Below, one piece after another: positions 54,346-62,713 of a stretch of DNA of 64,000 bases (position 1 is its first letter; the number at the start of each line of letters is the position of its first letter). Source of the stretch: CAWBKV01 sp041946675 (GTDB taxonomy: Archaea > Halobacteriota > Methanosarcinia > Methanotrichales > Methanotrichaceae); NCBI GenBank assembly GCA_041946675.1, contig JBHGAU010000020.1, positions 17,562 through 81,561 on the forward strand, read 5' to 3'. The notes under the pieces are model-generated. The model worked only from the letters and a program-made list of their open reading frames with translations, searched no databases and was not told the DNA's origin. The translations under genes were made by a program, and so were the position numbers.

Positions 54346-54577
54346 ACAATTCTCTAGATTCCTCAGCCTGCTGCTTACGCTCAAGCTCACCCAACCTCCT
54401 TTCAATAGATGTAAGCTTCTCCAGCTCCCAGGATCGGCTCCAGGCGTTGCACAGTGTGGCGATCGCTCCTGCTTTATCGACGATCGTTTTATGACCATCT
54501 GAATCGATAATTCTCAAAGTTTTTTGGATGTATCGTCGGAGGTCTTCTGGTGTTTTAATTCTGACTTTCGAGGGCAT
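54338..54577 (-). CDS. Small helical protein beside the HNH gene
   Basis: 79 residues from ATG 54577 (AGGATGGT seven bases upstream). Helical with a terminal coiled coil (LEKLTSIERRLGELERKQQA). The SKVRIKTPEDLRRYIQKTLR start recalls small phage proteins encoded between HNH and terminase genes, but no terminase follows here. Function unknown. Confidence 0.6.
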   Translation of the reverse strand: MPSKVRIKTPEDLRRYIQKTLRIIDSDGHKTIVDKAGAIATLCNAWSRSWELEKLTSIERRLGELERKQQAEESRELYA

Positions 54578-54727
54578 AATTATAACCATCCTTCAAATAT
54601 CCAAGGCAATTTTCTTACTTTTATAGATATCGTTTCTTGGGCCAGGGAGGGGATAGGGATATGGGGCAGGACGTGAGGCCGAACCATTTTTTAGAGAAGT
54701 AATAACCCTGGTAGTATCATCCTGTAA

Positions 54728-55063
54728 TCATCCCTTGGTTTTAATAAATGGACATTTATGCTTTTGAATCGTGACTGGATCGCATGCAACCCATGTCCCC
54801 TCAAATTTCCTCCACCTTATGGGCTGATGGCAGTACTTGCATTTGCTCCTTTGACTCAGCCTGGGATTACCATGGTGCTCTCCATGGCAATCAGGGCAGT
54901 GTACCTCATACTCTTCATAATCAGTACCCCTTTTATGATGAACGTGAGGCAGATCTGTTGGATTGCCACAACGTTCACATAGACCTCCTGTCTTAGCACG
55001 CCATTTTGCGATAACACGCCTTCTTATTCGTTGCCACTCTGGGGATTTGTAGTCAAACTTCAT
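54728..55063 (-). CDS. HNH endonuclease
   Basis: 111 residues from ATG 55063. Zinc knuckle CERCGN paired with CPDCHG, and the HNH core LPHVHHKRGTDYEEYEVHCP then HGEHHGNPR; a second CKYC...H...C pair (CKYCHQP, KHKCPF) at the C-terminus may hold another zinc. HNH nucleases next to late genes often take part in DNA packaging in tailed viruses. Overlaps the preceding gene by 11 bases. Confidence 0.8.
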   Translation of the reverse strand: MKFDYKSPEWQRIRRRVIAKWRAKTGGLCERCGNPTDLPHVHHKRGTDYEEYEVHCPDCHGEHHGNPRLSQRSKCKYCHQPIRWRKFEGTWVACDPVTIQKHKCPFIKTKG

Positions 55064-55424
55064 TAGATTCAATCTTTAGGCTCTGGTAGTAATCGTTCAA
55101 CAGTTTTGCATAGTGGCCACAACCCCTATTTCTTGGTTCGAAGGGAGGAATCAATCCTTTTTCATATGCTTCATGTTTTGCTATATAGTCAATTAGTTCG
55201 TGAGGTTTTCCATGCTCTTTTTGACTATGCTTTCTATTTTTGGGGCCATACTTACTCCTATGAAAAAGTTTGAATTCACCCCAGCCTGGCTTTATCCACC
55301 ATTTTATGAATTTGCCTTCTAAAAATATGATGTAGGGGCCAGTCTTGCCAAGTTTTTGTTTACATATCAGACCAGGAATAATGTCCTCCTGATACTTTTT
55401 AAGTTCTCTCATTTTATTCACCAT
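55053..55424 (-). CDS. Basic element protein of unknown function
   Basis: 123 residues, basic and rich in Lys, Tyr and Trp (GKFIKWWIKPGWGEFKLFHR). No family recognised. Two bases downstream of the small membrane protein gene and overlapping the HNH gene. The composition suggests nucleic-acid binding (inference). Confidence 0.55.
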   Translation of the reverse strand: MVNKMRELKKYQEDIIPGLICKQKLGKTGPYIIFLEGKFIKWWIKPGWGEFKLFHRSKYGPKNRKHSQKEHGKPHELIDYIAKHEAYEKGLIPPFEPRNRGCGHYAKLLNDYYQSLKIESNEV

Positions 55425-55426
55425 AG

Positions 55427-55660
55427 TTAAAATCCAGGCTTCATATTCTGCTTGACTTTCTTGTCAAACTTCTTGTAGCTCAAATAGCCTATGATGATGC
55501 CTACGATCCCCAAAGGAGGGAAGAGCAGCAAAAAGGGTAGGCTCAGGAGTATGAGCAATACTGCCAGAATCCTGAAGTTAGCCCAGGACTTGCCTGCAGG
55601 TGTTAAGTTCTGACTTTCCTGCTTGCCTCTTCTGTATCCATCCTTGAAATTTTCAAACAT
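55427..55660 (-). CDS. Small element membrane protein
   Basis: 77 residues with two adjacent membrane helices (ILAVLLILLSLPFLLLF and GIVGIIIGYLSYKKF) flanked by charged ends, a hairpin topology. GGAGAT precedes the ATG. Holin-like in size and shape, but no lysis partner is recognised, so this remains a suggestion. Confidence 0.6.
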   Translation of the reverse strand: MFENFKDGYRRGKQESQNLTPAGKSWANFRILAVLLILLSLPFLLLFPPLGIVGIIIGYLSYKKFDKKVKQNMKPGF

Positions 55661-55705
55661 TTAATATCTCCTCCAATGATTAATTATTTGGCTTTATTTT
55701 CGAAT

Positions 55706-56077
55706 TCAAATATTACGAATTATAAACAAATCTTTGCAGATATCCGAAGCATTGCCCATTTGAATTTTTCTCTTCATCTCCCTCAAATCATTAGGATAAA
55801 TATCCAGATATCTTACCAATTTCTCCTTATGATCATCGGCTCCAATAGCCCAAGCTTTCTTAATAGCCTTTAAAAGAGCTTGTCTGTTATGGTAAAATTC
55901 TGGATGCCCTTCATCATCGAAATATGCTATAGCATCCTCTGTGCTGGCCACAGCTCTGCCCATTTTCAGCAAAATCTCATCAGAGAGATTTTCAATGACA
56001 TACTCAAAGTCATCTCCACATTTCTCTCTAACAGTAGCCCTGATTATCTTTTGCCATTCAGCACTCTCAGTAGTCAT
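55706..56077 (-). CDS. Element protein of unknown function
   Basis: 123 residues, helical and charged (EWQKIIRATVREKCGDDFEY). It starts immediately at the stop of the winged-helix gene, whose last codons supply its AAGGAG ribosome site, so the two are coupled. No family recognised. Confidence 0.6.
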   Translation of the reverse strand: MTTESAEWQKIIRATVREKCGDDFEYVIENLSDEILLKMGRAVASTEDAIAYFDDEGHPEFYHNRQALLKAIKKAWAIGADDHKEKLVRYLDIYPNDLREMKRKIQMGNASDICKDLFIIRNI

Positions 56078-56329
56078 TTAATCAATCTCCTTCAGAATAA
56101 ACAGTCTATTCATTCCATGCACTTCTTCAAGAGCCAGATTCGCCTTTACCAGTCTCTCAAGATGAGATCTGGCAGATGCATAACTGATGCCAGTGCCTCT
56201 AGAGACCTCAGAGATACTGGCTTGGCTCCTCTGGCTCAAGAAACCGATGATATCAGAAGCTGCCTCTTTTGAGGCATTCGGAGGCATTATATCTAGTAAT
56301 GCCTTTGGAAGTTCGTCTCTAGTAGTCAT
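56078..56329 (-). CDS. MarR/ArsR-like winged-helix regulator of the element
   Basis: 83 residues from ATG 56329. The region KEAASDIIGFLSQRSQASIS then TGISYASARSHLERLVKANL is a winged-helix with a clear recognition helix. A perfect TATTTAAACC (reverse of GGTTTAAATA) lies 25 bases upstream, so the message is leaderless; ATGs at 56338 and a TTG at 56347 fall inside that spacing. First gene downstream of the candidate origin, a likely control gene for replication or the late operon. Confidence 0.78.
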   Translation of the reverse strand: MTTRDELPKALLDIMPPNASKEAASDIIGFLSQRSQASISEVSRGTGISYASARSHLERLVKANLALEEVHGMNRLFILKEID

Positions 56330-56353
56330 CACAGGCATTAAGTACAAGTATTC

Positions 56354-56363
56354 TATTTAAACC
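56354..56363 (-). promoter_or_regulatory. BRE/box A promoter of the element regulator
   Basis: GGTTTAAATA on the minus strand, a near-consensus archaeal BRE plus TATA, ending 24 bases before ATG 56329. Confidence 0.7.
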
Positions 56364-56406
56364 TTCCCTTATGGCGTTTATGCGATTCACATAAGCCCCA
56401 TAGTGT

Positions 56407-56460
56407 CTATAGGATCTATAGGATCTATGGGAACTATGGCAGCTATGGGAGCTATGGCTG
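56407..56460. repeat. Six tandem 9-bp repeats next to the candidate origin
   Basis: Six head-to-tail units of CTAT(A/G)GGNN: CTATAGGAT twice, CTATGGGAA, CTATGGCAG, CTATGGGAG, CTATGGCTG. Related motifs (CCTATAGGC, GGGACCTATGGC) recur at about 62505-62580 between the integrases. Candidate binding sites for an element protein. Confidence 0.75.
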
Positions 56461-56501
56461 GAGAACGGGAAACATTGCCATTTCAATTCTAACCACTAAA
56501 G

Positions 56502-56809
56502 TGGTACACCCCTGGTACACCCACAAAATTGAGTTTTTTCTAAAAAACCAGCATCTAGAAAACTTGGTACACCTGGTACACCATTTTGGCCCGTACCTTA
56601 TTATATACACTATATCTCTACTATATCTCTACTATTCTTTCTTCTTTTTTTCCTATTCTATACCTATTACTCTAGTTAGGAAAGAAAGGGTGTACCAGGT
56701 GTACCATTAAGCCCCAGCATTCTGGTTTTGGAGGGTGTACCATGGGTGTACCAGGGTGTACCAGATGAGAAAAAAAGACCGTGGCATCCCGATTAGATAG
56801 GGTGTACCA
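56502..56809. other. Candidate replication origin with ten TGGTACACC iterons
   Basis: Four TGGTACACC copies in forward orientation (starting 56502, 56513, 56565, 56574) face six reverse copies GGTGTACCA (starting 56689, 56698, 56734, 56745, 56755, 56801). Between them lies about 105 bp of T-A/pyrimidine-rich, easily melted sequence. The region sits just downstream of the primase-helicase gene and lacks coding frames. This is the layout of an iteron origin with a central unwinding element. Function inferred from structure. Confidence 0.75.
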
Positions 56810-56828
56810 GAAAAGGATAAAAGAAAAA

Positions 56829-59198
56829 TCAATAAGCCGGAACTCCATCCTCACAGCCTAGCGTTGAAAGGTCTGGTGTAATTGTGGCACCTAAATCCTT
56901 GAGCCTCTTGCCTTCATCGGAAAACTGCAATCCCTGGAAAGCCCATTTTTGTATTCCATTCACTCTGGGATGGGTAGTCTTGACAGGGTATCCTTGAGAA
57001 ATTGCTCTGCAAAGCTCTTCTTTAGAGTGCATAGTCTCCACCTCGCCAGAATCCAGACACCATCCCCTGTACGCAAGCCATAGATCATCTTTTAAGATCT
57101 TCCCGTTGTTATCTCTCATCGTGGCCTGAGTCATAAAATCCAATATGGCTACTATTGGGCTGGATCTCACCTTATATTCTTCAGCCACATCCTCTACCTC
57201 CTTATCATAGCTGAATCTCTGGCTTGCCAAAAGTCTCTTCAGCCCTGATATAGCCAGATTCAGGAATCCACTCAGCTCCTCTGGCGTTGTGAGCTTCTGT
57301 AGAAGGAATGGATCAGCATTTTCACTTTCGAATCTATTAGGAAAATCTACCAGGATGATCCTGGAGAAAAATCCATAGCTCTCATCCATCGTCTTAGGCA
57401 GGGCATTGGCACTGTAAATATGCTTGGCAATGAGCCGAACTACTTCAGGATCGAAGTATTTCCTTTCAATGCTGGTAGGGTCTCCAGATGTAACTATCTT
57501 GAAGTCATCTGCCAAACTCATGGTTAGGTCAGGCAGATCAGTGTAGAAGTTGATCAGCTTACCTTTCAGCTCAGCCTTCTTGAATCTCCTGCCCAGGTGC
57601 TGCAGGGCTACGCTGCTACAGTTATCCAGGCTTACCAGGTTAACCAGGAGGTTAATCCATGTGCTCTTTCCGTTTCTGCCCTCGCCAAGCAGGACAAAGC
57701 CCTTATGTAATGGATAGTCTCTGAGCAGGCAGTATCCTGCCATCTCCTCCAGGAGAGGCAAATTCTTTTCTTCGACTATCTCTGACATGAACTTCTTAAT
57801 CTTTAGGCAATCAGCTCCAGGAACATATTCTACAGGGATCTGGATTACCGTCAAGAACTCAGGGCTATGAGGCTCCAACTTGCCAGTATTCAGATTCAGA
57901 ATGCCGTTTTGAACTGAGATTCTGTATGGGTCCGAGTCGAACTCAAGGAAGCTGCAGGAGGTAAGCCTCTTGATCTTGCCAAGGACTTCGATAACTGTAT
58001 TGTTTGTGGTCTGCTGCCCTCCCAATTGCTCAATAAGCGTTGCCAGCTTCTTGTCACCGTTAGGCTTGTAAACACCATTGTCATAGATGTATATCTCACC
58101 ACTCTCTGTGGTCTTGATATGCTCTGAGCCCATGATGATCTCAACGCAGTATCTGATAAGATCTCTCCTGTAATCAGAAATCGAATCTCCATGGGGACGT
58201 ATGGGCACATCAAAGCCTAGCTCCTTTGCCTTTTCAATGACTTTGGCCCACTTCTCTGGATGGTCTCTTCTCCACCCCTTGTAGCAGTCATCACAGCTAA
58301 GGATGCCTTCCCTTATCCCCAGTAGCTCCCAAGGTCCTCCTCCACAATGACATCTGAAGCAAACCCAATTATTCTTTTTAATATTAATGGCAAAATTCCT
58401 ACCACTATCTGATCCATGGATTGGATGTGCTCCCTGAATCTCACCAGTGCCATCAAGATCACTATGGATGACGTTATCAGGGATCATCACATCTTCGACA
58501 TGGAGAGTATCAGCCCATCGCCTATAGCCTGCCTTCTTGGTGTCCTCCTGGGCAGGAGCTTCCTGGATTGGCTCAGGCTCAACCTTCTTTTTCTCAATCT
58601 TGGAGGTAGTTCTGAGGCCTTTTATTGCATCTTGTAATTGATCAAGGCTTATGGTGACTATAGGTAGATCCTTGATAATCTCATAAGCTCTGATTTCAGG
58701 ACTATGATTTTTATCAAATTCTCGTATGCTATTAGGGCCTACTGCCTGTGCTGCCTTAGCTGCTATCAAATCAGCTACATGCACGTACTTCTCTTTACCA
58801 GTTTCATCTATGAAGGTCTTCTCAGGATCATAGAGGGGTCCTTTCTTCTCCACTCCAGGACAGATCATATAGACATGCTTGCCACATTTCCCTGGCGTCC
58901 TTACAGTAAATGTCTCCTCTGGCAGGAGGGCCATAACACCCAGTTCCTGGAGCCTGGCAAGATCGTCAGCATCGAAAATAACTAGATCTCCGAAGCCTCC
59001 TATAACTCCATAATTGCCACCAGCCTGAAGCCATGACTGCAAAGCAGGATCATTCCAAGTATAACCCTTTTTACTCCATTTTTTCTCAATTGGTTTTTTA
59101 TCCCTTTTTGCTACTTTACAAAATCTGAAGGCTTCGTTCTGTAATTGGGGTGGAATGCTAACACAAAGTTTATCTTTAGATAATGATAATTCAGTCAT
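56829..59198 (-). CDS. Primase-polymerase/SF3 helicase replication protein
   Basis: 789 residues. N-terminal PrimPol-like domain with WNDPALQSWLQAGGNYGVIG and catalytic DxD in LVIFDADD (about 73-79). A zinc motif CFRCHCGGGPWELLG...CDDC follows at about 278-300. The C-terminal third is a D5/P4-type superfamily 3 helicase: Walker A GEGRNGKST (about 502-510), Walker B-like NFYTDLPDL and sensor region YSANALPKTMDESYGFFSR. It would prime and unwind element DNA at the nearby origin. AAAGGAG precedes the ATG; the start overlaps a small upstream frame by 8 bases. Confidence 0.9.
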   Translation of the reverse strand: MTELSLSKDKLCVSIPPQLQNEAFRFCKVAKRDKKPIEKKWSKKGYTWNDPALQSWLQAGGNYGVIGGFGDLVIFDADDLARLQELGVMALLPEETFTVRTPGKCGKHVYMICPGVEKKGPLYDPEKTFIDETGKEKYVHVADLIAAKAAQAVGPNSIREFDKNHSPEIRAYEIIKDLPIVTISLDQLQDAIKGLRTTSKIEKKKVEPEPIQEAPAQEDTKKAGYRRWADTLHVEDVMIPDNVIHSDLDGTGEIQGAHPIHGSDSGRNFAINIKKNNWVCFRCHCGGGPWELLGIREGILSCDDCYKGWRRDHPEKWAKVIEKAKELGFDVPIRPHGDSISDYRRDLIRYCVEIIMGSEHIKTTESGEIYIYDNGVYKPNGDKKLATLIEQLGGQQTTNNTVIEVLGKIKRLTSCSFLEFDSDPYRISVQNGILNLNTGKLEPHSPEFLTVIQIPVEYVPGADCLKIKKFMSEIVEEKNLPLLEEMAGYCLLRDYPLHKGFVLLGEGRNGKSTWINLLVNLVSLDNCSSVALQHLGRRFKKAELKGKLINFYTDLPDLTMSLADDFKIVTSGDPTSIERKYFDPEVVRLIAKHIYSANALPKTMDESYGFFSRIILVDFPNRFESENADPFLLQKLTTPEELSGFLNLAISGLKRLLASQRFSYDKEVEDVAEEYKVRSSPIVAILDFMTQATMRDNNGKILKDDLWLAYRGWCLDSGEVETMHSKEELCRAISQGYPVKTTHPRVNGIQKWAFQGLQFSDEGKRLKDLGATITPDLSTLGCEDGVPAY

Positions 59199-59415
59199 GG
59201 TTAACTTCTCCTTTGCCAGCGCGCCCTGGCTGCTGGCATCTTATATTTTCATCCTCATCATGGCCTCCACCGTTTCTGATTCTTCTATACTGCCTCTCAG
59301 CACAAATAGGCTCCCTGCTTCCTATAAGTGCAAATCCTTTTATGCTTGTAGATATTATCGATCTCACAATCACCAATGTGTTTTGGTCCAGAAGCTTGCC
59401 CCAGCTTCTGACCAT
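59191..59415 (-). CDS. Small upstream frame coupled to the primase gene
   Basis: 74 residues, basic N-terminal half with a hydrophobic stretch (IISTSIKGFALIGSREPICA) and a Gly/His/Asp-rich end. The stop overlaps the primase start (ATGACTGA), and the primase ribosome site is inside its last codons, which argues that it is translated. No family recognised; could be noncoding leader. Confidence 0.4.
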   Translation of the reverse strand: MVRSWGKLLDQNTLVIVRSIISTSIKGFALIGSREPICAERQYRRIRNGGGHDEDENIRCQQPGRAGKGEVNHD

Positions 59416-59468
59416 TAAATTTATTTTAATCTCTAAATTTTCATCTTTGCCAGGACTGCATCTGGATT

Positions 59469-59918
59469 CTACTCCAAGCCACTTGCATACATTTTAGCCA
59501 ATGTGTTTGCAGAGGCTGACCCTCTCAGAATTGCTACATGAAGCTCATGAGCCAGCAGGTCTATAGTCTTAATTTCATATTCTGTCTCTGGCCTATGAAG
59601 TATGAAACAATTTCTGATTTGATCCTTCAAACCTTCATCAGTAACTAAGAGTTCTAGCTGTTCGTCTTTCATCTCAGCCAGCTTCTCTTTTAACATTTCA
59701 CAGGCTTCCCAAAGATCATCAGACCAGTCATGCCAAACTTCCTCCTCAGGCTGTGGCCCAATATGTGCTTCTATGTATGCCTGTAGAGCCCCATCCATAT
59801 CACCTGCTGTAGGATCTAAAAATTTATAAGCAACTTCAATTGATTCAATGATTTGCTGCTGTTTTGTCCAATTCTTCTTACAATTTTCCTTACACTTCAT
59901 ACAATCTTTCGTCTTCAT
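59469..59918 (-). CDS. Cysteine-clustered acidic element protein
   Basis: 149 residues from ATG 59918 (ATG 59927 and the TTG at 59933 are alternatives). It starts MKTKDCMKCKENCKKNW with a C-x2-C-x3-C cluster, then is helical and acidic (QAYIEAHIGPQPEEEVWHDW). No family recognised. Confidence 0.6.
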   Translation of the reverse strand: MKTKDCMKCKENCKKNWTKQQQIIESIEVAYKFLDPTAGDMDGALQAYIEAHIGPQPEEEVWHDWSDDLWEACEMLKEKLAEMKDEQLELLVTDEGLKDQIRNCFILHRPETEYEIKTIDLLAHELHVAILRGSASANTLAKMYASGLE

Positions 59919-59950
59919 CTTTACCATCCCCAAAAGCCGTCATATTTCTT

Positions 59951-60142
59951 TTAATCAGTTGTCCTCGTGAAAGAAGCGTAAGTCAGCACAAGCTGAGGAT
60001 TCTCTTTAAACATTAACTGGCCTGCCCTCATTAAGGCACGGGCCATTGAAGCTTTCCCTAACTTCTGAGATTTAGCAAGCTCCTCAACTTTCCTATCTTC
60101 ATCCAAAGGGACACTAATACCCAGGAATCCTCTTTTTGCCAT
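59951..60142 (-). CDS. Ribbon-helix-helix regulator
   Basis: 63 residues from ATG 60142, behind GGAGAT and 22 bases from a GTATATAATG box. The sequence MAKRGFLGISVPLDEDRKVE then ELAKSQKLGKASMARALMRA matches the CopG/Arc ribbon-helix-helix fold. A longer frame open to 60376 has no ribosome site and is rejected. Likely represses early element genes. Confidence 0.7.
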   Translation of the reverse strand: MAKRGFLGISVPLDEDRKVEELAKSQKLGKASMARALMRAGQLMFKENPQLVLTYASFTRTTD

Positions 60143-60607
60143 GATATCTCCAGATATCCTGAGTGTATATAATGCTTTCTCTGGGACCATAAGCATAATA
60201 GCTGCTTTTATCCAGTAAAACTTTACATCAAAGAATACGCCTCCAAATCGATTATTTTCGAATTTTAACGGCCTATAGGCCATAGCGATAGAAGATAACT
60301 CGATTTGGACTTGTATTTTCATTGATGAAGTGGTTACCATAATCAGCATCAGTGGTAGCAGCATCATATAACGCATCCAGAAATAAGCTTAAATCAAAGG
60401 TTTAGTCGCGATCCAATAGCCAAAATCCAGGATTCAATCAATAAAACTGGCTATCTCTAAGCCGTTTTACGTAGAAAAGCTTATAAGTAGAGCAATAAAC
60501 CTGTTGACATCCTTTGCCCGTCCATCAGGGGATGAGTCTTGCACTGTGAAGAAAAACGAGGTGACGCCTGGTGCCAGTGTGCGATCTGGCACCATTTTAT
60601 CACCACA
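60143..60607. other. Noncoding region of the element
   Basis: 465 bp without a convincing gene. It holds the RHH promoter (GTATATAATG, 60164-60173) and the hairpin at 60570-60593. Confidence 0.55.
60570..60593 (-). terminator. Hairpin after a small element gene
   Basis: Perfect 8-bp stem GGTGCCAG / CTGGCACC with an 8-base loop, 14 bases after the stop at 60608 on the minus strand. Candidate terminator or RNA-stability hairpin. Confidence 0.5.
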
Positions 60608-60859
60608 TCAATTTCTATAAAATAGTGATGCCAGGCCTTTATAACGATCATAGCCATATTCTTTTGGATGGTGCCCCTTACCTTCCCCTCCAGCATCCAG
60701 AATCTTATTGGTTCTGACTTGGATTAGCCACCAGGCTTTGCTATGACACTTCAATGCATCCAAAAATTTAAGAGCCGTGGACTTATCCAGCTCTCTTTGA
60801 CCAAACCATCGCTCATCATTTCTCAAGATAATGTCATATCCACAGGGTTTAGGGTCCAC
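60608..60859 (-). CDS. Small element protein of unknown function
   Basis: 83 residues from GTG 60859, chosen because AAGGAG lies seven bases upstream (the GTG at 60865 overlaps it). Mixed helical protein (CGYDIILRNDERWFGQRELD) with a Gly/Tyr-rich end. No family recognised. Confidence 0.55.
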   Translation of the reverse strand: MDPKPCGYDIILRNDERWFGQRELDKSTALKFLDALKCHSKAWWLIQVRTNKILDAGGEGKGHHPKEYGYDRYKGLASLFYRN

Positions 60860-60926
60860 CGTCACTCTCCTTGGGCTGCAGTATCTGATTATGCCTTTAG
60901 CTTTTAGCCCTTTCGCTTAGCATGAC

Positions 60927-61202
60927 TTAACTGTCTACCCATAATCTATTCTTACTGCCCACATCCCACCAATTTGACTCATCCTCGATTTCATAGACAG
61001 CCCTTGGATAAACAGCCACTAGATGCCAGTTGTCTTTACCATCGTGTGCCCAGCCGATCAGAACCGGATAATCCATGTTTTGGTGTGGTCCATGTATTGT
61101 CCATTCCTCTGAAAGATCCGGCTTTAAGCCACGTCTGGACAATGCAGCCTTTACCCTCGCCAGATATTGCTTCCCATCATTTTCTAAATCTATGAATCCC
61201 AT
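60927..61202 (-). CDS. Small element protein of unknown function
   Basis: 91 residues, Trp- and His-rich (EEWTIHGPHQNMDYPVLIGW, then DNWHLVAVYPRAVYEIEDES), beta-rich in appearance. AAAGGTGAG precedes the ATG. It lies 63 bp after the first integrase gene. No family recognised. Confidence 0.6.
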   Translation of the reverse strand: MGFIDLENDGKQYLARVKAALSRRGLKPDLSEEWTIHGPHQNMDYPVLIGWAHDGKDNWHLVAVYPRAVYEIEDESNWWDVGSKNRLWVDS

Positions 61203-61265
61203 TGTCTCACCTTTATTATTTGAGAAAGAACTGGGAGATGGAGAACCTCTCCACGAGACTGCGAT

Positions 61266-62186
61266 TTAAGACAGTTGTAGGTACTGATCATATTTCTGTC
61301 TCTTCACTTTATCGCTCAAATGGGCATACCTCAAAGTAGTGTTTATATCTCGATGCCTCAGGATGCTCTGGATCGATCTCAATTCGCAGCCCCTTTCAAC
61401 CATCAGGGTCGCTGGAGAATGCCTGCTGAAGCAATGTACTGCCCCTCGCCCTGTAACGCCTGCTGCCTCTTTGTAATAGAGAAACATTCTATGAATATGG
61501 CCAGGCGTCCATCTGTTACCATAATCGGTATAGAACAAGGGATCACGATTCTTGATAGTTAAGGCTGGCCTTCTCTCCAGATAACTATCTAATAGACTAG
61601 CCGTTTCCTTGTTGATGCAGGCAATGCCATCAGATCCATTCTTGGTTTCATTGAGCCGTAGGGTTAGGTTCCTTGAGTCATAGTCCTGGACATCGAGATT
61701 GCAGAGCTCGCCAGATCGGAGACAGCCATAGAACAAAACCTTGAGCATGCATAAATGTTTAAAATTGCTGCAGGCATTGAATATTTTCTGTATATCGGAT
61801 TCTTCGAAGAAATACGGTAGCTTGTTGTTTGTCTTCAAGAATGGCAATTTTACTGGGTCCCTGATCATTTCCTGGTATTTGGTAATAGCTGCAGCATAGT
61901 TATTCCTGGCACTTTTTGATAGCTCCTTTTGAGCCAGGGACATACAGAAATCAGTTGCCTCATCAGGTGTAGGCTTATCACAGCACACTTCTTCGAGGTA
62001 GCCTCTGATCAATACCCTATAGAGTTTAACGGTATTCTCCTTGAGCCCAATGCCTCTGAGATATCGCACATAGCCTTCAACGTATGCACTTGCATCAAAG
62101 TCGCTTGATACCTTCCTGCCAGTAGTAATTGCTTTTTCGCTCTTTTTTGTTGGCTTCCTCCAGTCAATAGATAATTTCTTGTTCAC
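61266..62186 (-). CDS. Tyrosine integrase 1
   Basis: 306 residues from GTG 62186 (GGAGTGATG upstream). N-terminal SAM-like core-binding domain (about 30-115) and catalytic domain with R157 (GCLRSGEL), H251 and R255 (VHCFSRHSPATLM), H278 (LRHRDINTTLRYAHLS) and nucleophile Y287. The H-x3-R spacing is shared with integrase 2. It follows a small gene by four bases. Close paralogue of integrase 2 by shared motifs; one may be the integrase and the other an invertase-like or excision enzyme. Confidence 0.9.
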   Translation of the reverse strand: MNKKLSIDWRKPTKKSEKAITTGRKVSSDFDASAYVEGYVRYLRGIGLKENTVKLYRVLIRGYLEEVCCDKPTPDEATDFCMSLAQKELSKSARNNYAAAITKYQEMIRDPVKLPFLKTNNKLPYFFEESDIQKIFNACSNFKHLCMLKVLFYGCLRSGELCNLDVQDYDSRNLTLRLNETKNGSDGIACINKETASLLDSYLERRPALTIKNRDPLFYTDYGNRWTPGHIHRMFLYYKEAAGVTGRGAVHCFSRHSPATLMVERGCELRSIQSILRHRDINTTLRYAHLSDKVKRQKYDQYLQLS

Positions 62187-62190
62187 CCCA

Positions 62191-62418
62191 TCACTCCTGC
62201 AGAACCTCTATGACCCTCTTTATTGGCGCTATCCTGGCAAGGCGCTGGGCGGATATTCTTCTATTATTCCAGGTTTTGCCAGCTCCAGGGCAGTGTTGAA
62301 TGATCCTACCCTGTTCCAAACAAACTGTAAAATTTCCTCCCTCGACCAGTACAGTATCCTTCCTGTTCTGTCCAATGGCCGTGTATAAGGCCATAATCTC
62401 CTCTATTTGATTCTTCAT
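62191..62418 (-). CDS. Small protein upstream of integrase 1
   Basis: 75 residues (MKNQIEEIMALYTAIGQNRK), with a C-terminal basic segment RRISAQRLARIAPIKRVIEV that could bind DNA. GAGGGAG precedes the ATG, and the stop is four bases from the integrase start. Position fits an excisionase or integrase regulator (inference). Confidence 0.6.
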   Translation of the reverse strand: MKNQIEEIMALYTAIGQNRKDTVLVEGGNFTVCLEQGRIIQHCPGAGKTWNNRRISAQRLARIAPIKRVIEVLQE

Positions 62419-62713
62419 TTTTCTCCCTCGATTCAGTATTAGAGGCCTCCAAGTTCTGGATCTCCAAGAGCCGTATTTAAGCGTTTCCTACACTATGGTA
62501 TAATGCCTATAGGCAAACTTTACAAAACATTGCAATTATAGGGATTATTGTACCTATCGTCCTCAATGGGACCTATGGCTAGTCCATCTCCTGTTTTTTA
62601 TTAACAATTGTTACCCTGGATGGTTTCCAGCCAAGCGCTAACTTATCCAGGATATGGGCTATAACCCATCTCTTAGATGCGCGATATGGACTGACCATCA
62701 AATCCTCGAATGG
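62419..62713. other. Intergenic region between the integrases
   Basis: No gene. It contains short palindromic or iteron-like motifs (CCTATAGGC near 62505, GGGACCTATGGC near 62570) similar to the 9-bp repeats at 56407-56460. Confidence 0.4.

Noticed and set aside
54346..54498. Upstream extension of the 53947-54345 protein
   Set aside because: It is only the other frame of the 79-residue gene and lacks a ribosome site; the overlap start at 54345 is typical of this operon.
60143..60376. Longer N-terminal extension of the ribbon-helix-helix protein
   Set aside because: Box A and GGAGAT both point to ATG 60142. The extension has no start signal and reads like open noncoding sequence.
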